In this document: positions 12,416 through 23,880 of the stretch, piece by piece | How positions within the stretch are numbered: the first letter of the stretch is position 1 | Layout of the letters: every line of letters begins with the position of its first letter | Assembly (NCBI GenBank): GCA_019454045.1 | Contig: SKCR01021394.1 | Span: 1-64,000, forward strand | Reading direction: 5' to 3' | Length of the DNA stretch: 64,000 nucleotides | Source: Zanthoxylum bungeanum | Taxonomy: Eukaryota > Streptophyta > Magnoliopsida > Sapindales > Rutaceae | The notes under the pieces: generated by a model | What the model was told of the DNA's origin: nothing | Databases searched by the model: none | What the model saw: only the letters and a program-made list of their open reading frames with translations | Translations under genes and position numbers: made by a program

Positions 12416-13319
12416 TTGAATGAGATGAAGAATAAATGTGGAGTTTTTAAATTAATGAGAAATTAGTAATATAATGATATGTATGTTAAGATATTATTAA
12501 ATATCATAATACAATTGTTGTGGGGTTTGTGGTAAGGTTTACACGAATCTGTGTGATTCTGACATGGTCACTGCCACTGCTCGTCAATGGAAGATGAAGA
12601 GCATTTAAAGTTATAGATACTCTCCATCTTTCATCTTTTCTCAATCTTCGAGGCCTCAAGTAGGCAATTGGCTGCCATCCGACTAAAACTTTTGATTACG
12701 TGAATAAATAATTTGACATGATGATCCAGAAATACTTCAATATTTTGTTCCCACACCGAAGCAAGAAAAAGGCAGCAGATGCCAACCTACTTATCTTATA
12801 AGTTAATCAACGAGCCTCACAAAAATCGAAACAATAACACAAACACAGAGGAAAAACAAAATACTTGGCACATTTTGATCCAACACAAAAACAAAATATG
12901 AACATTTTTCACTTATAGTAGGAGTAATTTTTATGCTCATGGTGGGAATTAGCAGTAAAGTTCAAAACTCTGAAAACAGTCTAGCATTATATATGCTAAG
13001 AAGAAATTTCGTAGATTTAATCAAGCTTCATGGAAGGGATAAACACTAATTTATGATATGAATCAAATTTTTATTTGATACAAGTCAGCTCACAACATAT
13101 AACTCACACATGATGGAATAGTCAGAGACATTTGTGATCCACCATAGTACACAAATGGAATGACCGTCGAACATCAATGTCATGACCAAGTCCACAAGAT
13201 TTGAGATCACGATCTTCCTGATGTCGATTTCTGACATTTACGTACTACGTAGTTTTTTAGTTCACTGCAAATTTCTTGGACCGTAGTAAGAAAAATATGA
13301 TAGATGATAATAAAACACA
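12416..13319. other. intergenic region, 3' flank of CCMH
   Basis: No repeat or gene recognised. The right end (about 13100-13319) lies directly downstream of the minus-strand CCMH stop codon and probably holds its 3' UTR. Confidence 0.45.
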
Positions 13320-14491
13320 TCATTGACCGTGCCACCTTCTCCACCAGGAAGGAGAAGGTCGCTCAGCAGGAGGAGGTGTAAGGAGGTCCAGCATGGTTTG
13401 CTTTTCTTTCGGGGTCAATGGGACACCTCTAACAAGGTTCAAAGCCATGATGTGTACATTAGTCTTTTGCCTGTGCCTGTTGTATGCCCATATTCCTGCA
13501 GCAGCACCTGCAACCAGAAGCTGTCCCCAAAAACTTTCATGTAAGAATTGACCATTAATTTAACTGGTTCTCTTAAGCCCTAAAACTGACCGGTGATAGC
13601 CACAAGGCCGCAGTCTGCAAATCAAATTTTGGGGCATAAAGTACGGTCTCCCCAAAATCATCCTCAAGCTTTTTGTAGACCTCTTTATCTGTTTTCCCAG
13701 CTTGAATCTCATCACGAATTAACTGCAGCATTATTGCAAATATTATCAGTACACAGGTTTAAATATTCTAACTTGTAAAGTGGACACGAATATGGTTAAA
13801 ACATAAATAAAGGAGAAATGGTGTAGCAGGAGCTGAAATCATCATGTCCCCAAGGGGCGCAGCCCAGCGGTTTGAGCATGAGAGTTTGTCTTCAAGATCC
13901 CAGGTTCAAGCCCTGAGTAGCACCCTAGCCTAAGACTGCACCGGTTTACCCACGCATCCATACCGGGGTCATACTGGGATGACGTGAGGTTTTCCCGATA
14001 TTCCAAAAAAAAAAAAAAAGAAGACGGAGATGAAATTATATGGTGACGCCTATTAAATATGATACAACCGGCGAATGAAATGTGCTACCAAATCAAGCTC
14101 TAGACCATAAATAATTTATCGTTGAGGATTCCCTCAGAACCATGTCATTGATCCTATTGAAGGAAATAGTACTAAGTTGTTGATAATACTTCCTGTTGAA
14201 AATACTTTTTTCTTTACTGATAAATCCAACTAGTCAGATAAAACTAATTAAATAGTTTGAATTACAGTGGTGAGAATCTTATGACCACCACCTACAGAAA
14301 GAAACAACTTTCCTGTATCAATATTCATCTCTAAGCAAAAGAATTACCTTTCTAAGGAGAATGGCAACATCTGCTTGTGACTCTTCAATAGATTGACTCC
14401 CACACTCAGTGCAGCGGACATTGCGACTAATGTTTCTTGCCCTGGCATCAGCCATTTGTTTCTTTTTAAACTCATCATCATTACTTGCCAT
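13320..14491 (-). CDS. CCMH: CcmH-like mitochondrial cytochrome c maturation protein, 3 exons
   Basis: Exons on the minus strand are 14491-14348, 13722-13591 and 13520-13320. All introns are phase 0 with GT/AG ends (donors AAAG|GTAATT and CCG|GTCAGT; acceptors GCTGCAG and GGGACAG). The 158-aa product starts MASNDDEFKKKQ and ends WWRRWHGQ. Residues 25-30 are VRCTEC, the RCxxC signature of CcmH. The helical region 34-75 (SIEESQADVAILLRK, TDKEVYKKLEDDFGE) and APKFDLQTAALW precede one membrane helix at about 86-105. Plant CCMH is an inner mitochondrial membrane protein of the same size; its cysteines face the intermembrane space and act on apocytochrome c thiols before haem attachment, with CcmF proteins. 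Reading frame, splice sites and both cysteines are intact, so it is probably functional. It is the only clear host gene in the window. Confidence 0.93.
13521..13590 (-). other. CCMH: CCMH intron 2
   Basis: A 70-bp GT-AG intron between exons 2 and 3, close to the minimal size for plants. Confidence 0.9.
13723..14347 (-). other. CCMH: CCMH intron 1, carrying a SINE
   Basis: A 625-bp GT-AG intron. About 180 bp of it is a SINE inserted in the opposite orientation (13843-14025); the rest is AT-rich. Confidence 0.88.
13843..14025 (+). mobile_element. tRNA-derived SINE
   Basis: It has a polymerase III A-box-like GGCGCAGCCCAGCGG at 13856-13870 and a B box GGTTCAAGCCC at 13903-13913, spaced as in tRNA genes, an unrelated body and an A tail at about 14005-14019. 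Flanking direct repeats GGAGCTGAAATCAT (13829-13842) and GGAGATGAAATTAT (14026-14039) match at 12 of 14 positions, as expected for an aged target site duplication. Confidence 0.85.
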
Positions 14492-14798
14492 TGTCGTCAG
14501 TGTGTATAACGGCTAATCCAAAGAAGCTATCAAAACCCAAGCACACCCAAACAAGAAAATAAGTGTCAGCAAGAAGCACCTGAAACACTTTGGTGATCGT
14601 TTCCTAGTTCTTTGCAATTTGTATTAGACAAAAATAAACTTTGTTTAAGCTTAGTTGGGGTTTAAAAGTTTAAACCCTTCTCCTTATGGCGTTGCTAATA
14701 TACTAGAAGGTATGGGTGCTGGATTTAATCTCTGTGTTTGGATGAGAATCAAACGGTTGAAATTAAATCTTAACTTGTAATATATTAAAAAAATTTTG
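14492..14798 (-). other. 5' flank of CCMH
   Basis: Immediate upstream region of the CCMH start codon. On the minus strand a possible splice acceptor (TTTTGATAG, ending at 14527) lies about 36 bases before the ATG, which would allow a 5' UTR intron. No TATA box is evident close to the ATG. Confidence 0.35.
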
Positions 14799-15085
14799 AA
14801 AATCGATCACCTAAATATTTGGTAACTTGAAATTTTGGCTATTAAACGTGAAAATTTTGGGCATTGAATAGGAAAATATAAGCATTAAACATGAATTTTG
14901 TCTTTTACAACAAAGACAAAAGATTTGACATTAAATTTAGAAAATCGGTCACATAAATATTTGGTAACTTGAAATTTTGGTTATTAAATATGAAAATTTT
15001 GGGCATTGAATATAAAAATATAAACATTAAACATGAATTTTGACTTTTACAATAAAGACAAAAGATTCGACATTGATTTAGATTA
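14799..15085 (+). repeat. 142-bp tandem duplication
   Basis: Two adjacent units start 'aaaatcgatcacc' (about 14799) and 'aaaatcggtcaca' (about 14941) and run in parallel through 'aaatatttggtaacttg' to 'acaaaagatt(t/c)gacatt'. Weaker fragments of the unit continue to about 15200. Confidence 0.85.
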
Positions 15086-16240
15086 ACCTGAAAATTTTGG
15101 ACATTAACCTGAAATTTTAGACATTAAACATGAAAATTAAGGTAATAAACATACAAAATCTGCAAACCTGAAATTTTGGGCATGCAATATGAAAATATGA
15201 CATTGAACATGATATCATTGTAGAGAATCCCAAACATGTTTTCCACATTGTTATTTCCTCCATCAATATCCAATTTCTCTTGCCATTTCTTTTAGTTTTT
15301 ATTGATTTATAAACTCATCATCCTTTTGTCACTATTATCAATTTATTGATGTCGATTTCTCTGATTTTTAAATTCCAACCGTTTTATAATTTTAAAATTA
15401 TAAAATATTTGAACAAAATAATATTAAATTTTTATCATCAAATTTGATATATAGTAGAACCTCTCCTCTATTTAGTCATATTGTTGGGACCAACCTAATT
15501 TTATTCCTAAAGGAAGATTATAACTAAATAAAGGTTTGGTAATAAAAAATATTATTTTACTTTGTTTTCTTTAGTTCAAGTGATATAAAACTAAAATATG
15601 CATTATATTAATAACTATAAAACATAAATATTGAGAAATGAGATAGACTAGTTTCAAAAAAACCTTACATATATCTTTGCCTGAAGTATCCAAAGTGCAA
15701 GAAACATAAACTAATGAATAATAATAATACTAAAAAATCAGAATGCAGAACTTTAATCACATAATTGTATAAAATGCCAATATGATAGTTTAATCACATT
15801 TGAACAGTTTTAATAATCAAACTTTTACATTAATACAATAATACCAACAAGTTAACTGTGAACATAGCCAAATAATGAGTAACCAGGTAAAGAAATTAAA
15901 AATAAATAAAAAAAAAACCCACTCCAAATGCTTCACGAAGTCCATTAGCCCTACAATTTCATAGGCATTCGCTTTCCGTATTTTGAATCCAAATTCGAAA
16001 ATCAGAAAATAAAATATCGAAAAAAAGAAACCTCACTTGTAACGCAATTTCTGTTACAACTCAGGCAGAGGAAGTGGCTCAAAATATATTAAGTTTTTTT
16101 TTTTTTTTTTTGGAGAAGTATATTAGGGTTTTTAAATGGGCTAAAATTTAATTATGGATTTCAAATTGGGCTGGGCTTTTTTAAAATTGAATTAGAATTT
16201 CAGAATTGGCTGGAATTTTAATTATTTTGGTTGGAAACAT
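15086..16240. other. AT-rich region, possible MITE end
   Basis: No gene. Around 15449-15540 the wording 'tagtagaacctctcctctattta...ttgttgggacc' resembles one end of common plant miniature elements, but I could not place the other end. Confidence 0.3.
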
Positions 16241-16380
16241 CAGGCGCGCTTTTTTGCGCTTTGGAGCTTCTGGGCTTTTCATGCGCCTAGGAGACTGCGC
16301 CGGGATTCAATCTCAAAAAGCCCCATTGATGCGCCTGGGCTTTTTTTTTGCGCCTAGGCGCTCTTTTTGAGGCTTTTACA
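16241..16380. repeat. GCGCCTAGG-rich local repeat
   Basis: GCGCCTAGG words and their complements recur within 140 bp, alternating with T runs. They include the 12-bp palindrome GCGCCTAGGCGC at about 16350 and 'gcgcttttttgcgc' at about 16246. The base composition is unlike the surroundings. Confidence 0.55.
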
Positions 16381-16531
16381 TACGAGCTAATGTAGACCAG
16401 CTAGCTAGACAAGTTTAAAGGTGGACTATTTTCAGTTGGCATAAACTTATAAATTTCTAACGCCATGGCTTGTTGGTCCTCCAACTGATTAACTGCTTTC
16501 ATTAAACTAAACTAGTTCATTAACAAGTGAC

Positions 16532-16825
16532 ATGAATCAAGGCACACATGTAGCACCAAGGGACAAGGCCAAGAGCATGGAACCATTGCAAGTACCAGAA
16601 AGGCCAATTACAAGACAAAAGGCCAAGAAGATTAGAGAAGCAATGGCGGGACTAGCTGAGACTTTCATGGCCGACTGTAACAGACAAGTCAGGGGCACAC
16701 TGGAGATGCAGGTGGGCTTCAATGGAGAGGGCCCAAAGCTATTTCACTTGTGGCCCAAATCACATCCGAGTGACGCTCACAATCCCATTTTGAAGACAGG
16801 GACCTATTTGAAGAATTTGGCCTAA
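16532..16825 (+). pseudogene. tail of a Ty3/gypsy-type polyprotein (97 codons)
   Basis: The open frame contains PITRQKAKKIREAMAGL at about residues 26-42, a motif family (PxTRxxAKKxxEA) that I associate with the C-terminal tail of plant gypsy polyproteins just upstream of the 3' LTR. No other retroelement domain is linked to it here. It is followed by AT-rich sequence with LTR-like features. The function of the motif is unknown to me, and a fortuitous match is possible. Confidence 0.4.
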
Positions 16826-17900
16826 TTCTTACCATTTTGTAATTCGGCCAAACCTTGTAATTTTTTATCATTTTGTTTCATATGTTGACTTTATTTTTGA
16901 TGTAATTAAGCTAGTTGACCAGGTCATATGGTTAATTATGCTTAGAACCTACCTAATTTTACAAGCACCTCAAATAGTAGCTTGGATAAGCACCTCAATT
17001 TTTGCTTAAACTTGATTAATTTTTAATCTTGTTTATGTTATATTTAGGTGGGAAAAGACATTTGAGGACGTGCTTGAGTGAAAGCAAGGGTAGTTTTTAG
17101 GAGTTAAAAGTCATTTCACCCATTAACGGCATTTTGGTCATTTCAGCCAATTAGGTCAAGTTTGTCTTGTACTATATAAACATTTCTTCTTCTTAATGAA
17201 AGAACCCACGACATTTTCATCAAAAAACTTGCTATTTTAAGCTTTTAGCTATGGCTAAATTCATGGTAAGGGAGAGATTCCCCTTATTCAGGTGTTAATC
17301 GACTTATCTAAGCTTGGCAAGCTTAATGGCGTCTCCAAGCTAGCAAAGTTCTCCTCTGATTTCATGTTTTGAGTTATCATGGACATGATTTCATGGTAGT
17401 TTAGGGCTGATCTTGGATGGATTTTGTTCCTGCAAAATCATTGATCAAGGTTCTTGGGGACAAACTAGGGATTTACTTGGTTTCCTTCAAACAAGTGGGT
17501 TCCTTGTCAACAAGGCATCACTTTTTCGATGGACTGATTCTATATCAGCTAAGTTCCATTGTTTCACAATGCACATACTGAGAATCACAATACAGATTGA
17601 GCCTTTATACTACAGTTTTTGCAATCAATTTCCTAGTCATTGTATATGTCATGTGTGTTCCAAATTCCAATCTACTCATTTTGACATTAATTTTAGTGTT
17701 TGCACTGTAAATTCTATAAGTTGCAAATGAAATATCCTAAAGACAACTTGCTGTGTTTCATTCAACAAATATCCGCCTACAGTCTATAGATTGGGGCTAC
17801 TCTAACTTCAATTGAAAATTTGTCATCACAATACCGCCCACTCAATTCATCAGATGCTCTACAAGATTCAACCCCATCGTGTCATTTTCTTGATTGAGAT
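16826..17900 (+). mobile_element. LTR-like sequence with TATA box
   Basis: After the gypsy-tail frame comes sequence with a strong TATA box (CTATATAAAC at 17172-17181), a pyrimidine-rich start region and a leader-like stretch. This suits a 3' LTR of the element at 16532, but I cannot fix its ends or a second copy. The frame at 17413-17730 looks fortuitous. Confidence 0.35.
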
Positions 17901-18177
17901 ATTTACTAACTCAGAAGATTAATGAATTTTATTATGGTTCAAATGACATTTTCCAAAAGCCCAATCATGCATTTTTATAGGATCCAAGAACAAATTCATC
18001 TTCATTATTTCTCTCAAACACACGAACAAATTATAATATCGTTCAAAAACCCAAAAAAAAAAAAAATACAACAAAAAATTTATAAGAGTTTCCACTATCT
18101 GCCCAGATTCAAGTAAACTTATATTTATATTTAATAAATCTAAGCAACAGAAAAAAAAGATAAGGAAAAAAAGTTAC
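17901..18177. other. AT-rich spacer
   Basis: AT-rich with A runs; nothing recognised. If 18178-18345 is a 5' UTR exon of CCMH, this would be the start of its long first intron. Confidence 0.35.
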
Positions 18178-18345
18178 CGAATCAGTAGTAATATCAAAGA
18201 GGCTAGATCGGCGGCGGCGACAGTTGAGATTGCTCCAGCGAAGAAAGTATTTATGCGCGTGACAGGCCACCTACTCCGGCGTCCTCGGCTTCAAGAAGTT
18301 TCTAGAAATCCCTCCCCAATCTCCGCTGCTTCCGTATAGGGTTTA
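18178..18345 (-). other. candidate remote 5' UTR exon/promoter of CCMH
   Basis: A GC-rich island of about 170 bp reads on the minus strand as typical plant 5' UTR: 'aaaccctat' at the upstream end, CT/GCC repeats (gccgccgccg), a CATAAATA at about 18250, no ATG in the putative transcribed part, and a clean donor TTCG|GTAACTT at 18177/18178. The next downstream minus-strand gene is CCMH, 3.7 kb away. The link is inference; it could belong to an unseen gene. Confidence 0.4.
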
Positions 18346-19584
18346 ATTCATAAAGCAAGGAAAAAATCGCTGGCTTTAAATAAAGAAAATGTTATTTGCC
18401 TAAATTGTTGGGGTTAAATAGAGAACAGTTGTTGGGCTTAAGTAAAAGAAAATGTCATTCTACCATAATTGTCTGCCTTCGGTTAGCCTCGAAAAATCAA
18501 CAGAAGGAAAATATGAAGTTATATTGATTAAAATAAATATCAAAAAAGATATTCATTAAATTATATAAACACAAAGTTTATGTGATAAAATAAATTTATC
18601 ATTACCGATTACGATAGTGAGAATACTATGCAAAAAGGATTAGACATTCAATTATGACGGATGAAATCTTTTAGAGCGCTGATGACATGTCGTTTTGGTC
18701 TTATGAAAGTGTTTTTTTTTTTTTGGAAAAATCAGGTTCGACTTGGTAACTTCTATGGTTCATATCTTTCTCATTTTAAAACCAAATTAAACAAATAATA
18801 TACTGAATTAAAAGATCACATGTTCTAGTTTTTAAAATATCTTAGAACATGCAATTATCAATTTTGTACAATAAGATATTAAGGTCCAAAATTGGAAGAA
18901 AATCATTTTTTATAAAATTAAAAAAAGAATGCATTTTCTTCATTTTTCGTGCATGATCATGCCTTTTGTGTGCAAGCTAACTAGAATACATATATTAAAG
19001 CTACTTATACCAATGTTGGGAAAATCCATAAATGGTCCATTTATGATCTAACCAAATATGTCTTACTAGTCCTAAATTTATTCACAAATATATTGAAATA
19101 AATCGAAGTATTTCACAACACAATTGCATACTTTACTTCTTATAAAGATGTCATTAATCAAACTTAATTGATTACTTATCTCAAAGAGAATAAGCTCATA
19201 TTTATATGAGGGGAATTCAAGTTACTGTATTATCTCATGCATGGCTTCCTATTCACTCGCATGCACTTGGAAGCAAACATTGATTATTATGTAATTACAT
19301 GCATTTGGATCTCCACCATACGTTCCTACATCTTAAGATTCGGTGTTAGTTAAAAATAGTGGAAAACACTAAAATTTTGCATAATTTAGGTGATTAAACA
19401 CTATATAATACTCTTGGATGGTATCGTTCACCCAATCTTTATCTTGAGTGCAGTGGGCGAGGTAAAAAAATCTGGTATCGGGAGGGGCTGTAGTACCTCT
19501 CTCGTGCTTGTTTTCTGTAGACGAAAAATACTAATTAGTAATTAAATTTTGTTAAAATACAGTTAAGTAAACATGTATCCATTT
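18346..19584. other. AT-rich intergenic region
   Basis: No gene or clear repeat. It contains a T run at about 18712-18723. 'cactaaaattttgc' at 19367 was considered as a CACTA transposon end but has no partner. Confidence 0.4.
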
Positions 19585-20376
19585 ACCTGAGAGTGTTCCT
19601 CACGATGCATAGAAAATGACTTGGAGCTTCCAACATGGTTGAATCGCAGATTCTGCATGTTCACCTTTTTGCTCACAAATTTTCTACAAAAAAGAAGTTA
19701 GCCTCTCTTTTATATCAAAAAGACTAAAAAATGAAATATTATGGAAATTTAAACTTACCGCGTATTCCTTCGAAGCCTACATGCCGCACAAATATGCCTA
19801 ATCTTCCTCACTAATGTCATGCAACATATGAGAAATAACATTAGTCACACCATGCTCGTCGAAGATGAGATTGAGCTTCTTCGTGGGGTAGTTCGAGTAT
19901 GATATGCCCATGCAGTGGTCGATGTACTTGACCACATTCGGAGCGGTCAAGTTAACCTCGAACCACTCCTCTATAAAAAAAAACAATTGTTAAAAGTTTC
20001 ATTTAATAAAAATAAAAAGTAAAATTGATGCTTGAAATGATACTTACTGACAAGAATGTGAACAAGCCGTGGCGCGTCCGCTCTAGTATCTTCGTCCAGC
20101 ACATGTATTGTTGGGGAGCATCACACTGCTCAATAGTCTCAATTGCGTGGTTGAACTTTGCGTTATGGTGGCCAATTTGTCTCTATACATCGTTGGATAT
20201 ACGAATTGATATCTGTCCGTTTGTCTTCACTTGACGCGCCAACTCCAAACCCCTTGTATAACCTAAAGATCGTCTAATTATGGGGTCGGGTCAATAGCTT
20301 CAGTAAATGGCTTAGAGGTGGAACATACTACAATGTTGGTGGATGGAGTGAGTCTATTGCGTTGTCCGGGGGCCAT
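19585..20376 (-). pseudogene. CACTA-associated Transposase_24-like pseudogene, multi-exon
   Basis: Minus-strand blocks read in the order of plant Ptta/En/Spm (Transposase_24) proteins. An ATG at 20376 opens MAPGQRNRLTPSTN. At about 20230-20050 come words like NGQISIRIS, RQIGHHNAKFN and WTKI. After an intron, 19980-19757 gives EEWFEVNL.AP.VVKYID and ends with an AYLCGM..SKEYA block in which two expected tryptophan codons are stops. A last block at about 19665-19590 gives NLRFNHVGSSKSFSMHREEHSQ-like wording, here cut short, before a GTAAAT donor. The stops make it a pseudogene. A copia LTR ends 31 bp upstream of the ATG. Confidence 0.6.
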
Positions 20377-20406
20377 CTGAAAAAATAACAAACTGTCAGT
20401 TGTATT

Positions 20407-22229
20407 TGTTAGTTTGTCCAAGACATCCCAAGGTCTCCTAAACATGATTCTAAGTGTGAATAATCAAGTAAGTTGCGGAATATACTTACAATGAACGGAT
20501 GAGAAATTTCGAAACTTTCTTTGTATGTTGGAAGCTCCAAGCTTTCTTTTGAATTTCAAACTCAATGGTGAGTTTCTCTATCACCTCACAAGACTCTAAG
20601 TGCTAGCTTTGAAGATTTTTGAAGCAAAAATCAATGGAGAAGAAGGAGCATTCACGCCCAAAGAGAGAGAAAGAGGAATAATAGTTTTCCAAAACTAATA
20701 CCAAAGTTAAATTGTGTGTAAACTGTCAAAGTGGTGGTAGATATGAGAAGTAAATACCACATTTACTATTTCAACCACCAACATTACAAATAGTGACTTT
20801 TGATGTAAGTCATGGGTCTCACCCATTTAATTCCAAATCTAGTTGGCTTACACAACATACTTTGGCCTCAGTTTCGTTTATTCCGAATAAATGAATTTAC
20901 CGTTGCGACGTAACTAAATCCAATTTAATTAAATAATAATGCCTAGCAAAATTATTATGAAAGTCGCTCACGAAATAATTCCAAATTAATTCGTTCGCCC
21001 TAATTAAAATCCAATTTTAATTCCGTATTGAAATCCGATTTCAATTAATATATCTAATATATTATTTAATCGATTAATTCCAAATTAATCGCGTTCTCTC
21101 TTCTATTCGAATTTTATCCCAGATAAATTCTTGCCGCAATTAATCCCAGATTAATTTTCTCTCTCCTAATTAATCCCAGATTAATTCTGTTCGAGTCAAA
21201 TGTCATCGGTGAATCTTTGGGAAGCGACCCAAGAGATCCCTGGATATGTTGTCAGTAAATACGGTCATCGGACTATCCGAACACGTGCGTACCGCGTACC
21301 ACATTCTTACCGATTTATAAGACATGGTTGGCTTCTAGCAAAGTACCGGGCCTACCCAATTCTCCAGAAATATTCAACGATGAATATATAATCTTTATCA
21401 GGCATAGTATACTATGTATTGCATATTATGATCCAATATCAGATGTCACATGCTAGGCCTGAGGATGGAATTGTGTATGCCCCGTACGAAGCATATATCA
21501 GATCACTATCAACTAGTCTCTGTAATCGGATAATCATGACCTAGTCATACTATCCCGATAGCTGCAGCATATAAGAGTATTAGTTCTGTATCCCTGCGTG
21601 ATTATCATCTCCATATGACTGAAGTGATACTTCCATCTTGACATCACACCCAATACACTACGATTCTCAGTAACCCAGAAGAGGCGTACACAGAACCTGT
21701 TAAAGCTCCGGACGACCAAAACCAAAGCGTACTGATTGTCGCAAGTATTAGTGATGTAAGTCTCAGGTTAAGACCACATACCTACCCTGATTCGGATTCC
21801 CATAGACACATAGTCATACTACCATTGGGGTTCCGAGGGGTCTATCCAGAGCGAAGCTGTTCCCAGTCCAACGGCTAACAGAACCTCCTATCACACTTGC
21901 ATAAGTATCCAATACTTAAATATATGATAACTATGTCGTTAAGCTTCCATAACACGCACAAGTGTAATACTAGTCTATTCCGTATTATCGATGTTCAGTC
22001 TCAATAATACTACGACTATGGATATTTAATGATTAAACCATTCGTGGATTAATATTGTCTCATATCTTATTAATCCAGAACTAATCATAAGGACTTTTAT
22101 CATTTATATATCCAAGTAATCCAATTACAAAATGATAAAATAGAAATTTCCTTTGTCACATAGTTAATTTGTACAAAAACCACAATGTCTTTTACAAATA
22201 GTGATGCTATGGGTCATAATTGTCCAACA
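20407..22229 (-). mobile_element. copia-type LTR, minus orientation (3' LTR)
   Basis: On the minus strand it starts TGTTGGACAATTATGACCC at 22229 and ends ...AAACTAACA at about 20407. Its first 1.35 kb matches the LTR at 2133-4103. On the internal side (22230-22252) lies a purine-rich AGCCAAGTGGAAGAT, the polypurine tract expected just before a 3' LTR. The element body would extend rightwards; only about 250 bp of 3' UTR remains before unrelated sequence. Confidence 0.75.
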
Positions 22230-22480
22230 ATCTTCCACTTGGCTAATAGCCAATCACAGATAACAAAATAAAAAGTGCATATTCACCCGGCCTGGCTTCG
22301 GAGAAGCCTGACCGGATATTCTTACTACATGACATAAATGGGGTTGTTGAGGTGCATGTCCAGCCGAAGATGCTATATAGCAGGCGAAAACTAAAACACA
22401 GTGATGGAAACAATAGTGTCATCAGGTCGTACCTTTAACGTGGGTTGGCTCAGAAGATGCCCTTGAAAACTGGTTGATTG
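22230..22480 (-). mobile_element. copia 3' UTR and polypurine tract
   Basis: Non-coding sequence between the LTR and a break at about 22480. The polypurine tract abuts the LTR. 'cggcctggcttcggagaagcc' at about 22290 can form a small hairpin. Confidence 0.5.
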
Positions 22481-22890
22481 CTAGATTCGCACCAAGAAGT
22501 ATGAAACTTCAAGGATGTGTGTCTGTTTCTATGGTTTTAGAATGTCAAAATTTCAGCATAGGTTTCTTAATAATTCATTTTGGATCTTTTATATGTGGAG
22601 AAGCCCCTTTTTATAGTGTTAGAGAGGGATCTAAAAAAGGAAATGGGGACATAATCCCTCCCTGGTCTTCTTCTTGTCTGGAGTTACTGGAATCTGTAAC
22701 GTTTGATCTATGTCTGGCAGAACATTTAATTTGAAATATAAGTTCGGCCTGCTATTAATCAATATGTGACTTCAGCTTTTGGAAATTTAAATGTACGTAT
22801 GTTGACCACTTTAATATATGTTCGGCCAAATATTTAATTTGATTTTCATACATAATTCACTACTCAGCACTGAGATGTTTAAGGTTGAAA
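22481..22890. other. unassigned sequence, perhaps LTR promoter region
   Basis: Contains an open frame (22474-22734) that I do not recognise and, at 22605-22615, CTTTTTATAG, a TATA-like word common in LTRs. No boundaries are visible. Confidence 0.25.
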
Positions 22891-22894
22891 AACC

Positions 22895-23880
22895 TAAAAC
22901 AAAATGACAAAAGATTTCTCATGATGATACACATCTATGGCATTTTAGACTTGACTATATTAACCTTACCTAGATAGATAAGTTGATAAAGAGCGAAATT
23001 TTATGGCTGTTAAAGCTCATCACTTTTTTAGTCTACAAATCTTGCCTAGAAGGCAAAATGACCATGAGACTTTTATTGGAAAAGGGCTAAGAGCCAATCA
23101 ACCACTTGAGCTCATACATTCAGACATCTACGGTCTAATGAATGTAAAAAAAAGTGGTTATGAATACTTCGCCATATTTATTGACAACTATTCCAGATTT
23201 GGGTATGTTTACCTAATGCCACACAACTCAAAATACATTTGAAAAGTTCAAAGAGTATTATGCTAAGGTTGAGAACAAATTAGGTAAAACCATCAAAACT
23301 CTACGATCATATCATGGAGAGAATACCTCAATAATGAATTCAAGGAAATCTTGATTGAGAATATGATAGTATCTCAACTCACAGTACGTGGAACACCGCC
23401 ACAGAACAGTGTTGCAAAAATGAGAAATCGAACCTTACTAGACATGATGAGAAGTATGTTTAGTTATAGTTCATTACCTAGTTCGTTCTGGGATATACAT
23501 TATAGACAACATTGTATATACTTAATGTGGTTCCATCTAATTCTATTCCTAAGACACTCTTAGAGTTGTGAAGTAGTTACAAAGCTATTTTATGATATTT
23601 CTGTATATGGGAGTGTCCAACACATATGTTGAAGCACAAAACTACAAAGTTAGAATCGCGTGCACATATGTGCCTATCTACAGGCTATCCTAAAGAAACT
23701 ACTGGTGTGTTCTCTATAGTACAGAATATAACAAAGTGTTTGTATCGGTAAATGTCACATTACTTGAGGAGGACTATATGAGAAAGTTCAAACTTTATAG
23801 TAAAATGGTATACAAGGATTACTTACTGGTTCGACCAATACGCCGTCAACAACAGTTGTTGATAACAACATAATATATTC
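22895..23880 (+). pseudogene. copia integrase pseudogene
   Basis: Frames joined by eye give a copia pre-integrase and integrase core: HLWHF.LDYINLT.IDKL, a CLEGKM block, then the open frame 23003-23242 with LELIHSDIYGLMNV (first catalytic Asp in HSD) and YFAIFIDNYSRFGYVYLM. 23351-23563 has RGTPPQNSVAKMRNRTLLDMMRSM, where the usual NGVAERRNRT region keeps no clear catalytic Glu. Downstream, 23600-23800 reads as the integrase C-terminal CPTHMLKHKT / STGYPKET.GVFS block. Stops and shifts throughout. No LTR could be assigned to it. Confidence 0.7.

Noticed and set aside
13843..14025. A tRNA gene in CCMH intron 1
   Set aside because: A and B boxes are present but there is no cloverleaf acceptor stem; the A tail and flanking duplication show a SINE.
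19366..19380. CACTA transposon terminus
   Set aside because: Only a single CACTA word; no inverted partner or 3-bp duplication was found.
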